DNA of 64,000 nucleotides from Peptococcaceae bacterium (GCA_017399005.1 JAFQEO010000035.1:1-64000); one strand, 5' to 3'. Positions 45,781 to 55,597 are shown, counted from the first letter of the stretch. Numbers and translations: made by a program. Notes: a model not told the origin generated them from the sequence alone.

Positions 45781-47313
45781 ATGAAAAACAAATTTCTGCA
45801 GGGAACGCTGATTCTGCTGATAACCAGTCTGCTTCTGCGAGGTATGGGCTTTGTATATCAGATGCTGATTGTGCGGTTTGCCGGAACCGAGGCTGTAGGA
45901 CTGCTAAATATGAGTTTTCCGTTTTATATTATTTTTGTTGTACTGGCAACCTCCGGGATGCCTGTAGCTATTGCAAAGCTGACGGCCGGCTATGTATCTC
46001 AGGGCCGGGAATATCAGATTACAACGATTATGCGTACAGCTTTTCTGCTGGTGGCTGTTTTAAGTTTATGCGGTTTTGCTGTTGCTTTTTTTATTATGCC
46101 TGAAATTTTTTTGCTGCTGGGGACAGAGAAGCGCGTTGCCCAATGTTTTCTGGTACTGATACCAGGCATTATTATTGTGCCCTTCTGTTCAGTTATGCGC
46201 GGATATTTTCAGGGCATGCAGCAGATGATATTCCCATCAGCCGGTCAGATTGCAGAGCAGCTGATTCGCGTAGCATCTGGTCTGTTTCTGATTATCTGGG
46301 TCTGCCCGAGGGATGTTTTATCGTTAGCAATGGCTCTGGCAATGGCAGCTATGCTGGGGGAATTGGCGGGATGTCTTTTACTGCTGTTTTTTTATCTGTA
46401 TGCCAGACATCGGCAGAAACAGAGCGAAACAGAGCGCACTTTTCCGTCACGAACAGTGTTACCGGAGTTACTTTCTTTAGGTCTTCCGACTACTTTTACG
46501 CGTTTAACAAGCAGTATAGACATGGCCATTGAAGCCAGCCTTGTTCCGTTCTGTTTAATTGCAGCAGGATATAATACAAGTCAGGCGGCGTCTATTTACG
46601 GTCAGTTTTCCGGTGTTGCAGTAAGCCTGATTACAATCCCCACTGTACTGACAGGTGCTCTGGGAACGGCACTGATTCCTGCAGTTGCCGAAGCTGATGC
46701 TGCAGGTAACCGAACTGCACTGGAACAGCGCTGCAGTCAGTCTGTATTGATTACATGGATGTGCAGTCTGCCGGTGATTCTTTTAATTTATGTATATGGG
46801 GAAGAACTGTGCCTGCTTCTGTTTCATATTGAAGGTCTGGGTTCTATGATGCGGATGCTTTCTTTTGGAGCGGTGTTTATGTATCTTGAACAGACTCTGG
46901 TAGGAATTTTGCAGGGGCTGGGTCGCACCCGTACCGTGTTTCTTAATAATTTTGCAGGCTCTGCATCAAAGCTGATAGGGATGTATTACTGTATCCGGAT
47001 TCTGGATTGGGGGAGTATTGGAATAGCGGGAGGAATGGTGCTGGGCTATGGATTACAGTGTCTTTTAAATTTGATGGCGCTGAGCCGAATTGTAAAAATT
47101 CATCTGGAATGGAACGCTATTCTTTTGCCTGTACTATTTAGTTTTATTATGCTGATTCTGATTGAGCAGATTGTTTTGATGTTTCCGGCACATTCAATTC
47201 TACTGCTACTGGCTATGGTCTGTGGTGGGTTATTTTATCTGCTGGCTTTATGGTGCAGTGGTCAGATCTCTGTGTTGACAGGAAGAACAGGAACTTACGA
47301 GAAAAATCTATAA
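45781..47313 (+). CDS. SpoVB/MurJ-like polysaccharide flippase
   Basis: A 510-residue integral membrane protein with about 12-14 hydrophobic segments, of the MOP/MATE flippase superfamily. The N-terminus (LQGTLILLITSLLLRGMGF) and the segment ATSGMPVAIAKLTAGY match the stage V sporulation protein B family, whose members move lipid-linked wall precursors across the membrane. No other sporulation gene is in the window, so a general wall role is likely. ATG at 45781 follows AAGGTGGG. Confidence 0.85.
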   Translation: MKNKFLQGTLILLITSLLLRGMGFVYQMLIVRFAGTEAVGLLNMSFPFYIIFVVLATSGMPVAIAKLTAGYVSQGREYQITTIMRTAFLLVAVLSLCGFAVAFFIMPEIFLLLGTEKRVAQCFLVLIPGIIIVPFCSVMRGYFQGMQQMIFPSAGQIAEQLIRVASGLFLIIWVCPRDVLSLAMALAMAAMLGELAGCLLLLFFYLYARHRQKQSETERTFPSRTVLPELLSLGLPTTFTRLTSSIDMAIEASLVPFCLIAAGYNTSQAASIYGQFSGVAVSLITIPTVLTGALGTALIPAVAEADAAGNRTALEQRCSQSVLITWMCSLPVILLIYVYGEELCLLLFHIEGLGSMMRMLSFGAVFMYLEQTLVGILQGLGRTRTVFLNNFAGSASKLIGMYYCIRILDWGSIGIAGGMVLGYGLQCLLNLMALSRIVKIHLEWNAILLPVLFSFIMLILIEQIVLMFPAHSILLLLAMVCGGLFYLLALWCSGQISVLTGRTGTYEKNL

Positions 47314-47400
47314 AAATATGAGGGCATAAGAAGGAAAAGAAATTGTTAATAATGCGTATTTGTGATAAAATAAGTTCGTATGTAGAAATGGAGGTTTGAA

Positions 47401-47907
47401 ATGGTAGAATCACTTGTAAACTGGTTTACGACTTTATTTGCTGATTTGCTTCCAGGTGAACTGGTTGTTTTTCTGCTATCCATGATGCCGATTCTGGAAT
47501 TACGTGGAGGGCTGGTTGCCGCTGCACTTTACGGGATTCCCATTGTGGAGGCGGTATGTATCTGTTTTATCGGGAATCTGATTCCGATTCCGTTTATTTT
47601 ATTACTGATTCGTCCGATTTTTAACTGGCTGGGGCAGACTTCTCTGTTCCGTCCGCTGGTGGAAAAACTGGAGAATAAAGCGATGGGGAAAAGTGATACC
47701 ATTCAGAAATATCAATTCTGGGGTCTTTTGATTTTTGTAGGGGTTCCTTTGCCGGGCACTGGTGCATGGACCGGGGCGCTGATTGCCTCGATGCTGAATA
47801 TCAGTATAAAAAGAGCCATGCCTCCGATTATTCTCGGTTTAGGCATGGCCACAACAATCATGTGTTTCTTTTCTTATTTTCTGCCGTGGTTACTGCTTCA
47901 GATGTAA
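47401..47907 (+). CDS. Small multidrug-export family membrane protein
   Basis: A 168-residue membrane protein with about four hydrophobic segments. SMMPILELRGGLVAAALYGIP and FVGVPLPGTGAWTGALIAS match the small multi-drug export (COG2426) family; transport function is named by annotation tradition and is not well tested. GGAGG precedes the ATG. It converges with the NifX-like gene only 20 bases away. Confidence 0.85.
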   Translation: MVESLVNWFTTLFADLLPGELVVFLLSMMPILELRGGLVAAALYGIPIVEAVCICFIGNLIPIPFILLLIRPIFNWLGQTSLFRPLVEKLENKAMGKSDTIQKYQFWGLLIFVGVPLPGTGAWTGALIASMLNISIKRAMPPIILGLGMATTIMCFFSYFLPWLLLQM

Positions 47908-47927
47908 CCGGTGCAGAGACAGGCAGC

Positions 47928-48281
47928 TTAGTGATGGCTGCAGTCATGATGATCGCATGCGATCAGATTATCTTTCAGTTCACCGCGCAGCCATGCTTCT
48001 GCAACTTCACGAACAGGGCCGGAGCAGCCACGGATTACTTCAATACCGTTGGAGTTCAGAACATTTTTCGCACCGTCACCCATATTGCCGCCTAACATTA
48101 CCATAACACCAGCCTGTGCCAGAACAGGTGCAATACCGGATTTGCAGCCGCAGCCTTCTGGAGAAGCCATAGTTTCTTCCGCAACGATCTGACGGTTTTC
48201 GATGGTGTAGATGGTGTAATGGTCACAATGACCGAAATGAGCGTCAATCACGCCGTCACGAGTTGGTAAACAGATTTTCAT
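47928..48281 (-). CDS. NifX/NifB-type dinitrogenase cofactor-domain protein
   Basis: A 117-residue protein of the dinitrogenase iron-molybdenum cofactor family, which binds metal-sulfur cofactors. MKICLPTRDGVIDAHFGHCDHYTIY and APVLAQAGVMVMLGGNMGDGAKNVL are typical. The tail CDHHDCSHH is His/Cys-rich and could bind metal. No nitrogenase genes are nearby; such stand-alone forms are frequent in anaerobes with Mrp-type ATPases. GGGGGA precedes the ATG. Confidence 0.85.
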   Translation of the reverse strand: MKICLPTRDGVIDAHFGHCDHYTIYTIENRQIVAEETMASPEGCGCKSGIAPVLAQAGVMVMLGGNMGDGAKNVLNSNGIEVIRGCSGPVREVAEAWLRGELKDNLIACDHHDCSHH

Positions 48282-48438
48282 GATGAATTCCCCCTAAAAT
48301 ATAGTAGATTAATATCTGCCTATATTATAATACAAAGTTTACAAAATTACAATAGAGATTCTCAGAGATTATACAAATATCTGAAATAAGTATTGAAAAT
48401 ATGAAATCAGATTTATGAAATTGAAAGGAAGTGGCGTT

Positions 48439-49155
48439 ATGATTCCACAGAAACGAGAAAAACATCTGCAGACTTTAATTCGTCGTTTGAACATTAATCT
48501 GACAAATCTGGAACAGTTGAGTATTGCACTGACCCATCCGTCTTTCCTGCTGGAAGAAGAGGGCAGTCATGCACTAATTAATAATCAGCGTCTGGAATTT
48601 CTGGGCGATGCAGTCGTAGATTTAATTGTGGGCCAGTTTCTGTATGAAACATTCCCGGATAAGCCGGAAGGTGAGCTGACAAAAATGCGTGCGGCTCTGG
48701 TATGTGAGAGCAGCCTTGCAAATGCTGCTCGCCGTGTATCGCTTGGTGAATATCTGCTTATCGGAAAAGGGGAAAGAGGAAGCGGCGGCGCCAATCGCTC
48801 CTCCAATTTAGCAGATGCCTGGGAGGCGATGTCCGGCGCAATTTATCTGGAGCTGGGTATTGATGCTGTACGTCCGATTATTCTCAACAATCTCCATCCT
48901 GAAATTGAACATGTACGTAAAGGGCATTACGGTGATTATAAAACCCAGTTACAGGAAGAAGTGCAGCGCCACAAAAATGATACCGTCAGCTATGAAATCA
49001 TTCATGAGGAAGGGCCGGATCATGCGAAAAGATTTACTGCCTGTGTACGTCTGAACGGTGTAAATTATGCCGAGGGATCCGGGAAAACAAAAAAAGAGGC
49101 AGAACAGAATGCAGCCTGTTTTGCACTGATTAAGCTGGGGATTCTGGAGCGATAA
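48439..49155 (+). CDS. rnc: Ribonuclease III
   Basis: A 238-residue double-strand-specific endoribonuclease. The catalytic signature NQRLEFLGDAVVDL is near residues 45-58, a second acidic site is in DAWEAMSGAIY, and a dsRNA-binding domain occupies about 160-238 (YKTQLQEEVQR, GSGKTKKEAEQNAA). ATG at 48439 is chosen for the AAAGGAAG upstream; an in-frame ATG eight codons earlier lacks one. First of the rnc-smc-ftsY unit. Confidence 0.94.
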   Translation: MIPQKREKHLQTLIRRLNINLTNLEQLSIALTHPSFLLEEEGSHALINNQRLEFLGDAVVDLIVGQFLYETFPDKPEGELTKMRAALVCESSLANAARRVSLGEYLLIGKGERGSGGANRSSNLADAWEAMSGAIYLELGIDAVRPIILNNLHPEIEHVRKGHYGDYKTQLQEEVQRHKNDTVSYEIIHEEGPDHAKRFTACVRLNGVNYAEGSGKTKKEAEQNAACFALIKLGILER

Positions 49156-49174
49156 AAACCGGGGAGGTTTATAC

Positions 49175-52100
49175 ATGTATTTAAAACGACTGGAAATTCA
49201 GGGCTTCAAGTCTTTTGCCGACAAGGTGGAGTTTGAATTTCCCAGTGGAATTACGGCTATTGTAGGGCCTAATGGCAGTGGGAAGTCCAATGTGGTAGAC
49301 AGTATCCGCTGGGTTCTTGGGGAACAAAGTGTAAAAAATCTGCGCGGCAGTAAAATGGAAGATGTTATTTTCGCCGGCAGTGATGATCGTCGACCTCTGG
49401 GGATGGCTCAGGTTTCATTGACACTGGATAACAGTGCCCGGATTTTTGATCTGGATTTTGAAGAAGTTACGGTATCCCGCCGGTTGTATCGTTCCGGGGA
49501 GAGTGAATATCTGATTAATAAGGCGCCAAGCCGTCTGCGTGATATTCAGGAGCTCTTTATGGATACCGGGCTGGGTCGTGAAGGTCTTTCAATTATCAGT
49601 CAGGGGAAAGTGGACGAAATTCTTTCGCTGAAACCGGAAGACCGCCGCGGTCTGATTGAAGAAGCGGCAGGCATTATCAAATATAAATATCGTAAACGGG
49701 AAGCTGAACGTAAATTAAAAGATACTGAAGAACATCTGGTACGTGTGGAAGACATTATTACCGAGCTGGACGAGCGTGTTGGCCCGCTGGGAGAACAGGC
49801 CGAAAAAGCAAAACAGTATCATGCCGGCAAAGAAGAACTGGACAGGCTGGAACTCTCCATGGAAGTGCATGATATTGCCCGTAATCAGATGCAGGAAAAA
49901 CATTTGCTGGATAAAAAACAGCAGATGGAAGATCAGATGGCTCGGCGCGTGGCAGGACTTTCCGGACAGGAGGCTGAACTGACAGAACTGCGTTTTGTTT
50001 CACAGCAGGAGGAAGCAGTCTATCAGGAAAAACAGCAGGCCTTTTATGATTTACAGAATCAGCTGGAGCGTCGCAGCAATCAGATAAATGCCAGTCAGCA
50101 GCTTCTGGACAATACTGTGGAACTTATGAACCGTCTGGAAGGGGAAATAACAGCACAGCAGCAGGAAGTGGAGAACCTTCAGAGCGATGTAAAAGATAAA
50201 TTACAGCAGGCAGGTGAGGCGGAGCAGTTATTCCGCCAGCAGCAGAGTATTGTAATTCAGCAGGATAAGGAACTGCGTGAAATGGAAACACGACTGCTGA
50301 AAACACAGCAGCTTCAGGAACAACATAAAAATGCAGTGTTTGCCAATATGCAGGAAAAGGCTCGTAATCATAATGCGATACAACGCCTGGAACAGGAAGT
50401 ATCCGGCGGTGGACGAAGCCGTGAAAAAATTGAACAGAAGATTGCCGATTTAGAGGCGCAGCTGGAAAAACAGAAAGCTGACGGAGCCGAACTTCTGGTG
50501 CAGATAGAAATTCAGCAGGATGAACAGAAGCAGCATAACGAAAAAATTTCAGCACTGGAACATGAAATAGAACAGCGTAAGCATCAGCAGTTTGTTATGC
50601 GTCAAGCTCTGAACGAAACGCAAAATAGCTGGCAGGAGCAGCAGTCTAAAGCGAAAGCTCTGAAAGAGCTGGAAGAAAGCGGGGAAGGATATCAGTACGG
50701 GGTAAAATCGGTACTGGAGCAGAAAAACCGTGGCAAACTGCAGGGCATTATCGGGACTGTCAGCCAGCTGATTACCGTGCCGCAGCATCTGGAAAAAGCC
50801 ATTGAAACCACGATGGGTGTCAGCCTGCAGAATCTTGTTACCGAAGACGATAAACAGGCACAGGCAGCTATACAGTATTTAAAAGAGCATAAAAAAGGTC
50901 GTGCAACCTTCCTGCCGCTGAACACTGTGAAAGGGCAGCGGGCAGAGGAAGACCTGAGTAATGAAAAAAATGTGCTGGGTCTGGCTGTAGACTTAATTGA
51001 ATTTGATGATGTGTATGAAAAAATTATGCTGCATCTGCTTGGCAAGGTGTGGGTGATTGAAGACCTGCCTTCTGCGGTTGCAATCGGGAAAAAACGGGGA
51101 TTCGGTCATCGAATGGTAACACTGGACGGTGAACTGGTTACTCCGGGAGGTGCTCTAACCGGGGGGAACCATGATAAAGAACGGAGTGGGCTTTTAGCTC
51201 GCCAGCGTCAGATTGCCGAACTGGAAGAAGCCGTAAAACAGCTGGCTGCTGATATGGAACGGAAGAATCAGGAACTGGATGCCTACTATACAGAAACCGG
51301 TGAAAAAAAACAGGCTGTGTCTGAACTGCGCAGCCAGGGTGAAACTTTTATCCGGAAAGCTGCTCAGCTGGATCAGCAGATGCAGCAGCAGGAAAAAGAA
51401 GAAAAACGCTTACAGAATGAAATTCGCCTGGAACAGTTCAGCCTGAAGGAACAAGATAATTTACTTCAGGAACAGAATCAGCAAATGGAGCAGGAAAAGG
51501 CTCGTCAGTTGACTCTGATTGAACAGGAACAGGCATTAAATGAACAGGGCGAGAGCCTGAAACATACACTGCAGCTGATACAACAGGAGCAGAAAAATCT
51601 GCAGACCGTTTATACTCAGAACGGTATCCAGCTGGCGACGGCTCAGCAGAAATGGGAGCTGCTTGACCAGCAGGCAAAATCTGAACAGCAGAGATTTAAC
51701 AGCCTGCAGAATACATTACAGCAGAAACAAAAAGAACAGAGCCAGCTGCAGTATCGCAAAAATCAGTACGAGACAGAAATTGCCGAAAATCAGCAGTTTG
51801 TATCCAGAGAGCAGGAACGGTTATCGGAACAGAATCAGGCTCTGCTGGATTACCGGAATTCCCGCCAGCAGCTTCTGGAACGCATTGGAGCTCTGGAGGA
51901 CAGTGTAAAAGCTCTGCGGCAGACATCTGACCAGCTGCGGGAACAGAAATATCAGCTGGATATTCAGCTGAATAAAATTCAGGGCTATTTATCCGGTGGA
52001 TATCGTCGTCTGGCACAGAATTTTGACTGTACCTACAAAGAGGCGCAGCAGAAAGCAGTAGAACTGGAAAATATTCCGCAGACGCAGAAACAGATTCAGC

Positions 52101-52726
52101 AATTAAAGACTCAGCTGAATCGCCTTGGAGAAATCAATTTTACGGCTATTGAAGAATATGAGCAGGTGAAACAGCGTCTGGAATTTTTAAGAGGTCAGAT
52201 TACAGATTTACAGGAAGCCAGACAGTCGCTGAATAAAGTGATTCAGGAAATGGAAAAAATAATGGCACAAAAGTTTGCTGAAACCTACAAAGAGGTGAAT
52301 GCCCGGTTCACCGAGGTCTTTCAGTCTATGTTCGGTGGCGGACAGGCTCATCTGGAACTTTCTGATCCGGAGGATTATCTGCTGACCGGTATCGAAATTG
52401 TGGCACAGCCGCCAGGGAAAAAAGAACAGGTTCTGACACTGCTTTCCGGCGGGGAGCGTGCTATGACAGCTATTGCACTGCTGTTTTCATTGCTGACAGT
52501 AAAACCGAGCCCGTTCTGCATTCTGGATGAAATTGAATCGGCACTGGATGATGTGAATATTGACCGCTTTGCACGATTTATTCGCGAATATGCAGAAAAA
52601 ACACAGTTTTTAATTATCTCGCACCGCAAGGGTACGATGGAGGCTGCTGATGTATTATACGGTGTAGCCATGGAAAACAAAGGCGTTTCCAGACTGATGT
52701 CTGTAAAAGTAAGCGATTACGCTTGA
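49175..52726 (+). CDS. smc: Chromosome segregation/condensation ATPase SMC
   Basis: An 1183-residue condensin subunit. Walker A GPNGSGKSN is at 32-40; long coiled coils flank a hinge at about 500-640 (GKLQGIIGTVSQLI, GRATFLPLNTVKG); and the C-terminal head has the signature LSGGERAM and Walker B CILDEIESALDD. Length is normal for bacterial SMC. The start ATG follows GGGGAGG and lies 19 bases after rnc. Confidence 0.96.
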   Translation: MYLKRLEIQGFKSFADKVEFEFPSGITAIVGPNGSGKSNVVDSIRWVLGEQSVKNLRGSKMEDVIFAGSDDRRPLGMAQVSLTLDNSARIFDLDFEEVTVSRRLYRSGESEYLINKAPSRLRDIQELFMDTGLGREGLSIISQGKVDEILSLKPEDRRGLIEEAAGIIKYKYRKREAERKLKDTEEHLVRVEDIITELDERVGPLGEQAEKAKQYHAGKEELDRLELSMEVHDIARNQMQEKHLLDKKQQMEDQMARRVAGLSGQEAELTELRFVSQQEEAVYQEKQQAFYDLQNQLERRSNQINASQQLLDNTVELMNRLEGEITAQQQEVENLQSDVKDKLQQAGEAEQLFRQQQSIVIQQDKELREMETRLLKTQQLQEQHKNAVFANMQEKARNHNAIQRLEQEVSGGGRSREKIEQKIADLEAQLEKQKADGAELLVQIEIQQDEQKQHNEKISALEHEIEQRKHQQFVMRQALNETQNSWQEQQSKAKALKELEESGEGYQYGVKSVLEQKNRGKLQGIIGTVSQLITVPQHLEKAIETTMGVSLQNLVTEDDKQAQAAIQYLKEHKKGRATFLPLNTVKGQRAEEDLSNEKNVLGLAVDLIEFDDVYEKIMLHLLGKVWVIEDLPSAVAIGKKRGFGHRMVTLDGELVTPGGALTGGNHDKERSGLLARQRQIAELEEAVKQLAADMERKNQELDAYYTETGEKKQAVSELRSQGETFIRKAAQLDQQMQQQEKEEKRLQNEIRLEQFSLKEQDNLLQEQNQQMEQEKARQLTLIEQEQALNEQGESLKHTLQLIQQEQKNLQTVYTQNGIQLATAQQKWELLDQQAKSEQQRFNSLQNTLQQKQKEQSQLQYRKNQYETEIAENQQFVSREQERLSEQNQALLDYRNSRQQLLERIGALEDSVKALRQTSDQLREQKYQLDIQLNKIQGYLSGGYRRLAQNFDCTYKEAQQKAVELENIPQTQKQIQQLKTQLNRLGEINFTAIEEYEQVKQRLEFLRGQITDLQEARQSLNKVIQEMEKIMAQKFAETYKEVNARFTEVFQSMFGGGQAHLELSDPEDYLLTGIEIVAQPPGKKEQVLTLLSGGERAMTAIALLFSLLTVKPSPFCILDEIESALDDVNIDRFARFIREYAEKTQFLIISHRKGTMEAADVLYGVAMENKGVSRLMSVKVSDYA

Positions 52727-52812
52727 TGCATAGCATGAATGTATGTTAACTGGTTTATTGATGTAATTTAAAATATGACAGGAAAAATCGAAAAATAATG
52801 GAGGTACGATTA

Positions 52813-54099
52813 ATGGGATTATTTTCGAAATTGAGTGACAGTTTATCCAAAACAAGAAAAGGGTTTGTGGAAAAATTATTTGACAGCTTTACCGGTAAAG
52901 AAATCGATGACGATTTATATGATGAACTGGAAGAACTGCTGATTCAGGGTGACGTTGGTGTAAATACTGCGGTTGATCTGGTAGAACGTCTGCGTGAACG
53001 GGAAAAGCAGGATAAACTGAAATATGCAGACCAGCTGAAAGATGCTCTGGTGGAAGAAATTGCAGAAATTATGGGCGATGAAGTTGCGTCCTTTGATTTA
53101 GATCCAGACGGGCTGAATATTATTCTGATGGTTGGTGTGAACGGTGTAGGGAAAACCACCAGCATCGGCAAACTGGCTTATATGTTAAAACAGGAAGGCC
53201 ATAAGGTAATTCTGGGTGCAGGGGATACCTTCCGTGCAGCAGCTGCAGAACAGCTGAAAGTATGGGGGGATCGTGTAGGCTGTGATGTAATCAGCCATCA
53301 GGAAGGTGCAGACCCTGCTGCTGTAGTATTCGATGCGATTGCAGCTGCGAAATCCCGTAAATGTGATGTGTTAATCGTAGATACTGCAGGTCGTTTGCAG
53401 AATAAATCCAATCTGATGAACGAACTGAGTAAAATGCGTAAAGTAATCGATCGTGAAGCACCTGGCTGTCTGAAAGAGGTTCTGCTGGTACTGGATGCAA
53501 CCACTGGCCAGAATGCAATCTCCCAGGCTAAAATTTTCGGCGATGCAACAGGTGTTACCGGAGTTATTTTAACCAAACTGGATGGCACTGCAAAAGGCGG
53601 TGTGGTTATCGGGATTCGTTCCGAGTTTGATTTGCCGGTAAAACTGATTGGTACCGGGGAAGCTATCGACAATATGGAATACTTTGATGCAAAAGCATTC
53701 GGGAAAGCGCTGTTCAGTGATGAAGACAGCCTGCAAGAAGAGATTCAGGAAATCGTAGAAGACATTAAAGAAGAAGCTCAGGAGAAAATGGCTGAACTGA
53801 AAGAAGAGGCTGCCGAGCTGAAACAGGAAGCTGCTGAATGGTCTGCAGATGCAAAAGCAGAAGTGGAAGAACTGAAACAGGACATGAAAGAAGAACTGGC
53901 AGACCTGAAGACAAATGTGCAGGAAGAAATTCAGGAACTGAAAGAAGACGTGGAAGAATTTATTGTAGATATTCAGGATGAACTGCAGGATCTGATGGAC
54001 GCACCGCAGGCAGAAGATCTGGAAGATGTAGAAGAAACCGTTGAAGAGAAACCGCGCAAAAAAGGATTCTTCGGTGGATTATTCGGGGGGCGTAAATAA
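52813..54099 (+). CDS. ftsY: Signal recognition particle receptor FtsY with C-terminal acidic coiled coil
   Basis: A 428-residue SRP-receptor GTPase for co-translational membrane targeting. The N domain follows immediately after a short amphipathic MGLFSKLSDSLSK start. The G domain has GVNGVGKTTSIGKL (~108), DTAGRLQ and TKLDGTAKGG. The NG core ends near residue 300. About 125 further residues form a Glu/Lys-rich coiled coil ending in KKGFFGGLFGGRK. Most FtsY proteins carry their acidic region at the N-terminus instead. ATG at 52813 follows GGAGGT. Its stop overlaps the next start (TAATG). Confidence 0.95.
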   Translation: MGLFSKLSDSLSKTRKGFVEKLFDSFTGKEIDDDLYDELEELLIQGDVGVNTAVDLVERLREREKQDKLKYADQLKDALVEEIAEIMGDEVASFDLDPDGLNIILMVGVNGVGKTTSIGKLAYMLKQEGHKVILGAGDTFRAAAAEQLKVWGDRVGCDVISHQEGADPAAVVFDAIAAAKSRKCDVLIVDTAGRLQNKSNLMNELSKMRKVIDREAPGCLKEVLLVLDATTGQNAISQAKIFGDATGVTGVILTKLDGTAKGGVVIGIRSEFDLPVKLIGTGEAIDNMEYFDAKAFGKALFSDEDSLQEEIQEIVEDIKEEAQEKMAELKEEAAELKQEAAEWSADAKAEVEELKQDMKEELADLKTNVQEEIQELKEDVEEFIVDIQDELQDLMDAPQAEDLEDVEETVEEKPRKKGFFGGLFGGRK

Positions 54100-55382
54100 T
54101 GGGAAAACTCTGGATTCGTAATACACAGATTCTAACCATGACTGGTGCACCATTATTTGCCGGCGATATTTTAATCGAAGACGATAAAATTGCTGTGCTG
54201 GGTCAGGTAAGTGAAGAACAGGCAAGCGGTGCAGAAGTAATTGATGGCCGTCATACTGTGGCTATGCCCGGGCTGGTAAATACCCACACCCATGCAGCGA
54301 TGACTCTGCTGCGCAGTTATGCGGACGATATGGAACTGATGCCATGGCTCAACGATAAAATCTGGCCGGCAGAAGCGAAATTTGTAAACGAATATATCTA
54401 CTGGGGCAGTGCTCTGGCAGCCGTGGAAATGATTCAGAGTGGTACAACCACTTTTGCAGACATGTATGACAGCATGCATGAAGTGGCGCGTGTAACTGAA
54501 GAATCCGGTCTTCGTGCAAATCTGGCACGTGGATGTGTAGTATTCTCTGACCCGGAACTGAAAAACATTCAGAAAAATGTGCGTTTATATGAAAACTTCC
54601 ATAACACAGCAGATGGAAGAATTAAAGTATACTTTGCACCGCATGCACCATATACCTGCCCGCCGGAATATGTGAGCAAAATTGTAGAAGCAGCAGACCA
54701 GTGCAAAACCGGTATCCATGTGCATCTTGCAGAAACTCAGGACGAACTGCGTCAGATTCGTGAAGGTTATGGTAAAACCCCAACGGAATATCTGAACGAT
54801 TTAGGCGTGTTTAAACTGCCAACTCTGGCAGCACACAGCGTATACTTAACAGAAAGCGATATCGCTATTTTAAAAGAAAACAATGTCGGCATTGCCCATA
54901 ATCCGTCCAGTAACCTGAAACTGGCAAGCGGCATTGCAAATATTCCTAAATATCTGCAGGCCGGTCTGAATGTAGGGATTGGCACCGACGGATGTTCCAG
55001 TAATAACACGCTGAACATGTTTAAAGAAATGACAATCTGTTCTTTCGTGCAGAAAGTTAATGCAATGGATCCAACAGTACTGCCTGCAGAGGAAATTCTC
55101 AAACTGGGTACTATCGGCGGTGCAAAAGCGATGCGTTGGGATGATGAGATCGGTACACTGGAAGTAGGTAAAAAAGCCGATCTGATTCTGGTAGATATCA
55201 ATAAACCGCATTTTGCTCCATGGAACAACACTGTAAGCGACCTGGTATATTCCGCCCAGGGCAGCGATGTAAAAACTACCATTGTTAACGGCAAAGTACT
55301 GATGAAAAACTATGAAGTTCTGACCATGGACGTAGAAAAAATCATGGCAGAAACCTCCCGCATTGCCCGCAATGTGCTGTAA
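54099..55382 (+). CDS. mtaD: 5-methylthioadenosine/S-adenosylhomocysteine deaminase
   Basis: A 427-residue amidohydrolase deaminating 5'-methylthioadenosine and S-adenosylhomocysteine. Metal ligands are His63 and His65 in NTHTHAAMTLLRSYADDMEL, with further histidines in HVHLAETQDE and AAHSVYL and the aspartate in IGTDGCSSNN. WLNDKIWPAEAKF is typical of the MtaD/SsnA-like group. One-base overlap with ftsY indicates coupling. Substrate choice among related nucleoside deaminases is inferred. Confidence 0.88.
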   Translation: MGKLWIRNTQILTMTGAPLFAGDILIEDDKIAVLGQVSEEQASGAEVIDGRHTVAMPGLVNTHTHAAMTLLRSYADDMELMPWLNDKIWPAEAKFVNEYIYWGSALAAVEMIQSGTTTFADMYDSMHEVARVTEESGLRANLARGCVVFSDPELKNIQKNVRLYENFHNTADGRIKVYFAPHAPYTCPPEYVSKIVEAADQCKTGIHVHLAETQDELRQIREGYGKTPTEYLNDLGVFKLPTLAAHSVYLTESDIAILKENNVGIAHNPSSNLKLASGIANIPKYLQAGLNVGIGTDGCSSNNTLNMFKEMTICSFVQKVNAMDPTVLPAEEILKLGTIGGAKAMRWDDEIGTLEVGKKADLILVDINKPHFAPWNNTVSDLVYSAQGSDVKTTIVNGKVLMKNYEVLTMDVEKIMAETSRIARNVL

Positions 55383-55421
55383 TGCAAGCCTTCGATAAGA
55401 ACACAGACGAAATGTCAGTCC

Positions 55422-55450
55422 TTGTTATCTGAAACACAATATGATACTAT
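55422..55450 (+). promoter_or_regulatory. Promoter of the tRNA-Arg gene
   Basis: TTGTTA (55422-55427), a 17-base spacer and TACTAT (55445-55450). A perfect hairpin CAGGTGCAG/CTGCACCTG (55454-55476) lies at the predicted start of the transcript, directly before the tRNA. Confidence 0.6.
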
Positions 55451-55481
55451 AAACAGGTGCAGATATCCTGCACCTGACCAT

Positions 55482-55553
55482 ATCCCCTTAGTTAAATGGA
55501 TATAACAAGCCCCTCCTAAGGGCTAGTTGCGGGTTCGATTCCCACAGGGGGTG
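55482..55553 (+). tRNA. tRNA-Arg (anticodon CCU)
   Basis: All cloverleaf arms can be drawn: acceptor ATCCCCT (55482-55488) with AGGGGGT (55546-55552, one U-G pair); D stem GTTA/TAAC; anticodon stem AGCCC/GGGCT with loop CTCCTAA and anticodon CCT at 55515-55517; a four-base variable loop; T stem GCGGG/CCCAC with loop TTCGATT. The T stem has one C-A mismatch. The discriminator is G and CCA is not encoded. Confidence 0.93.
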
Positions 55554-55558
55554 TATAA

Positions 55559-55597
55559 GCCGGAAACTCTGATATATGCAGGGTTTTCGGCGTTTTT
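55559..55597 (+). terminator. Terminator of the tRNA-Arg gene
   Basis: GCCGGAAACTCTG pairs with CAGGGTTTTCGGC (two G-U pairs), followed by GTTTTT. Confidence 0.9.

Noticed and set aside
47950-47965. Perfect 16-base palindrome TGATCGCATGCGATCA near the end of the NifX-like gene
   Set aside because: It lies inside coding sequence that encodes the Cys/His-rich tail; there is no T-run and it is not repeated, so it is probably a chance result of codon choice.
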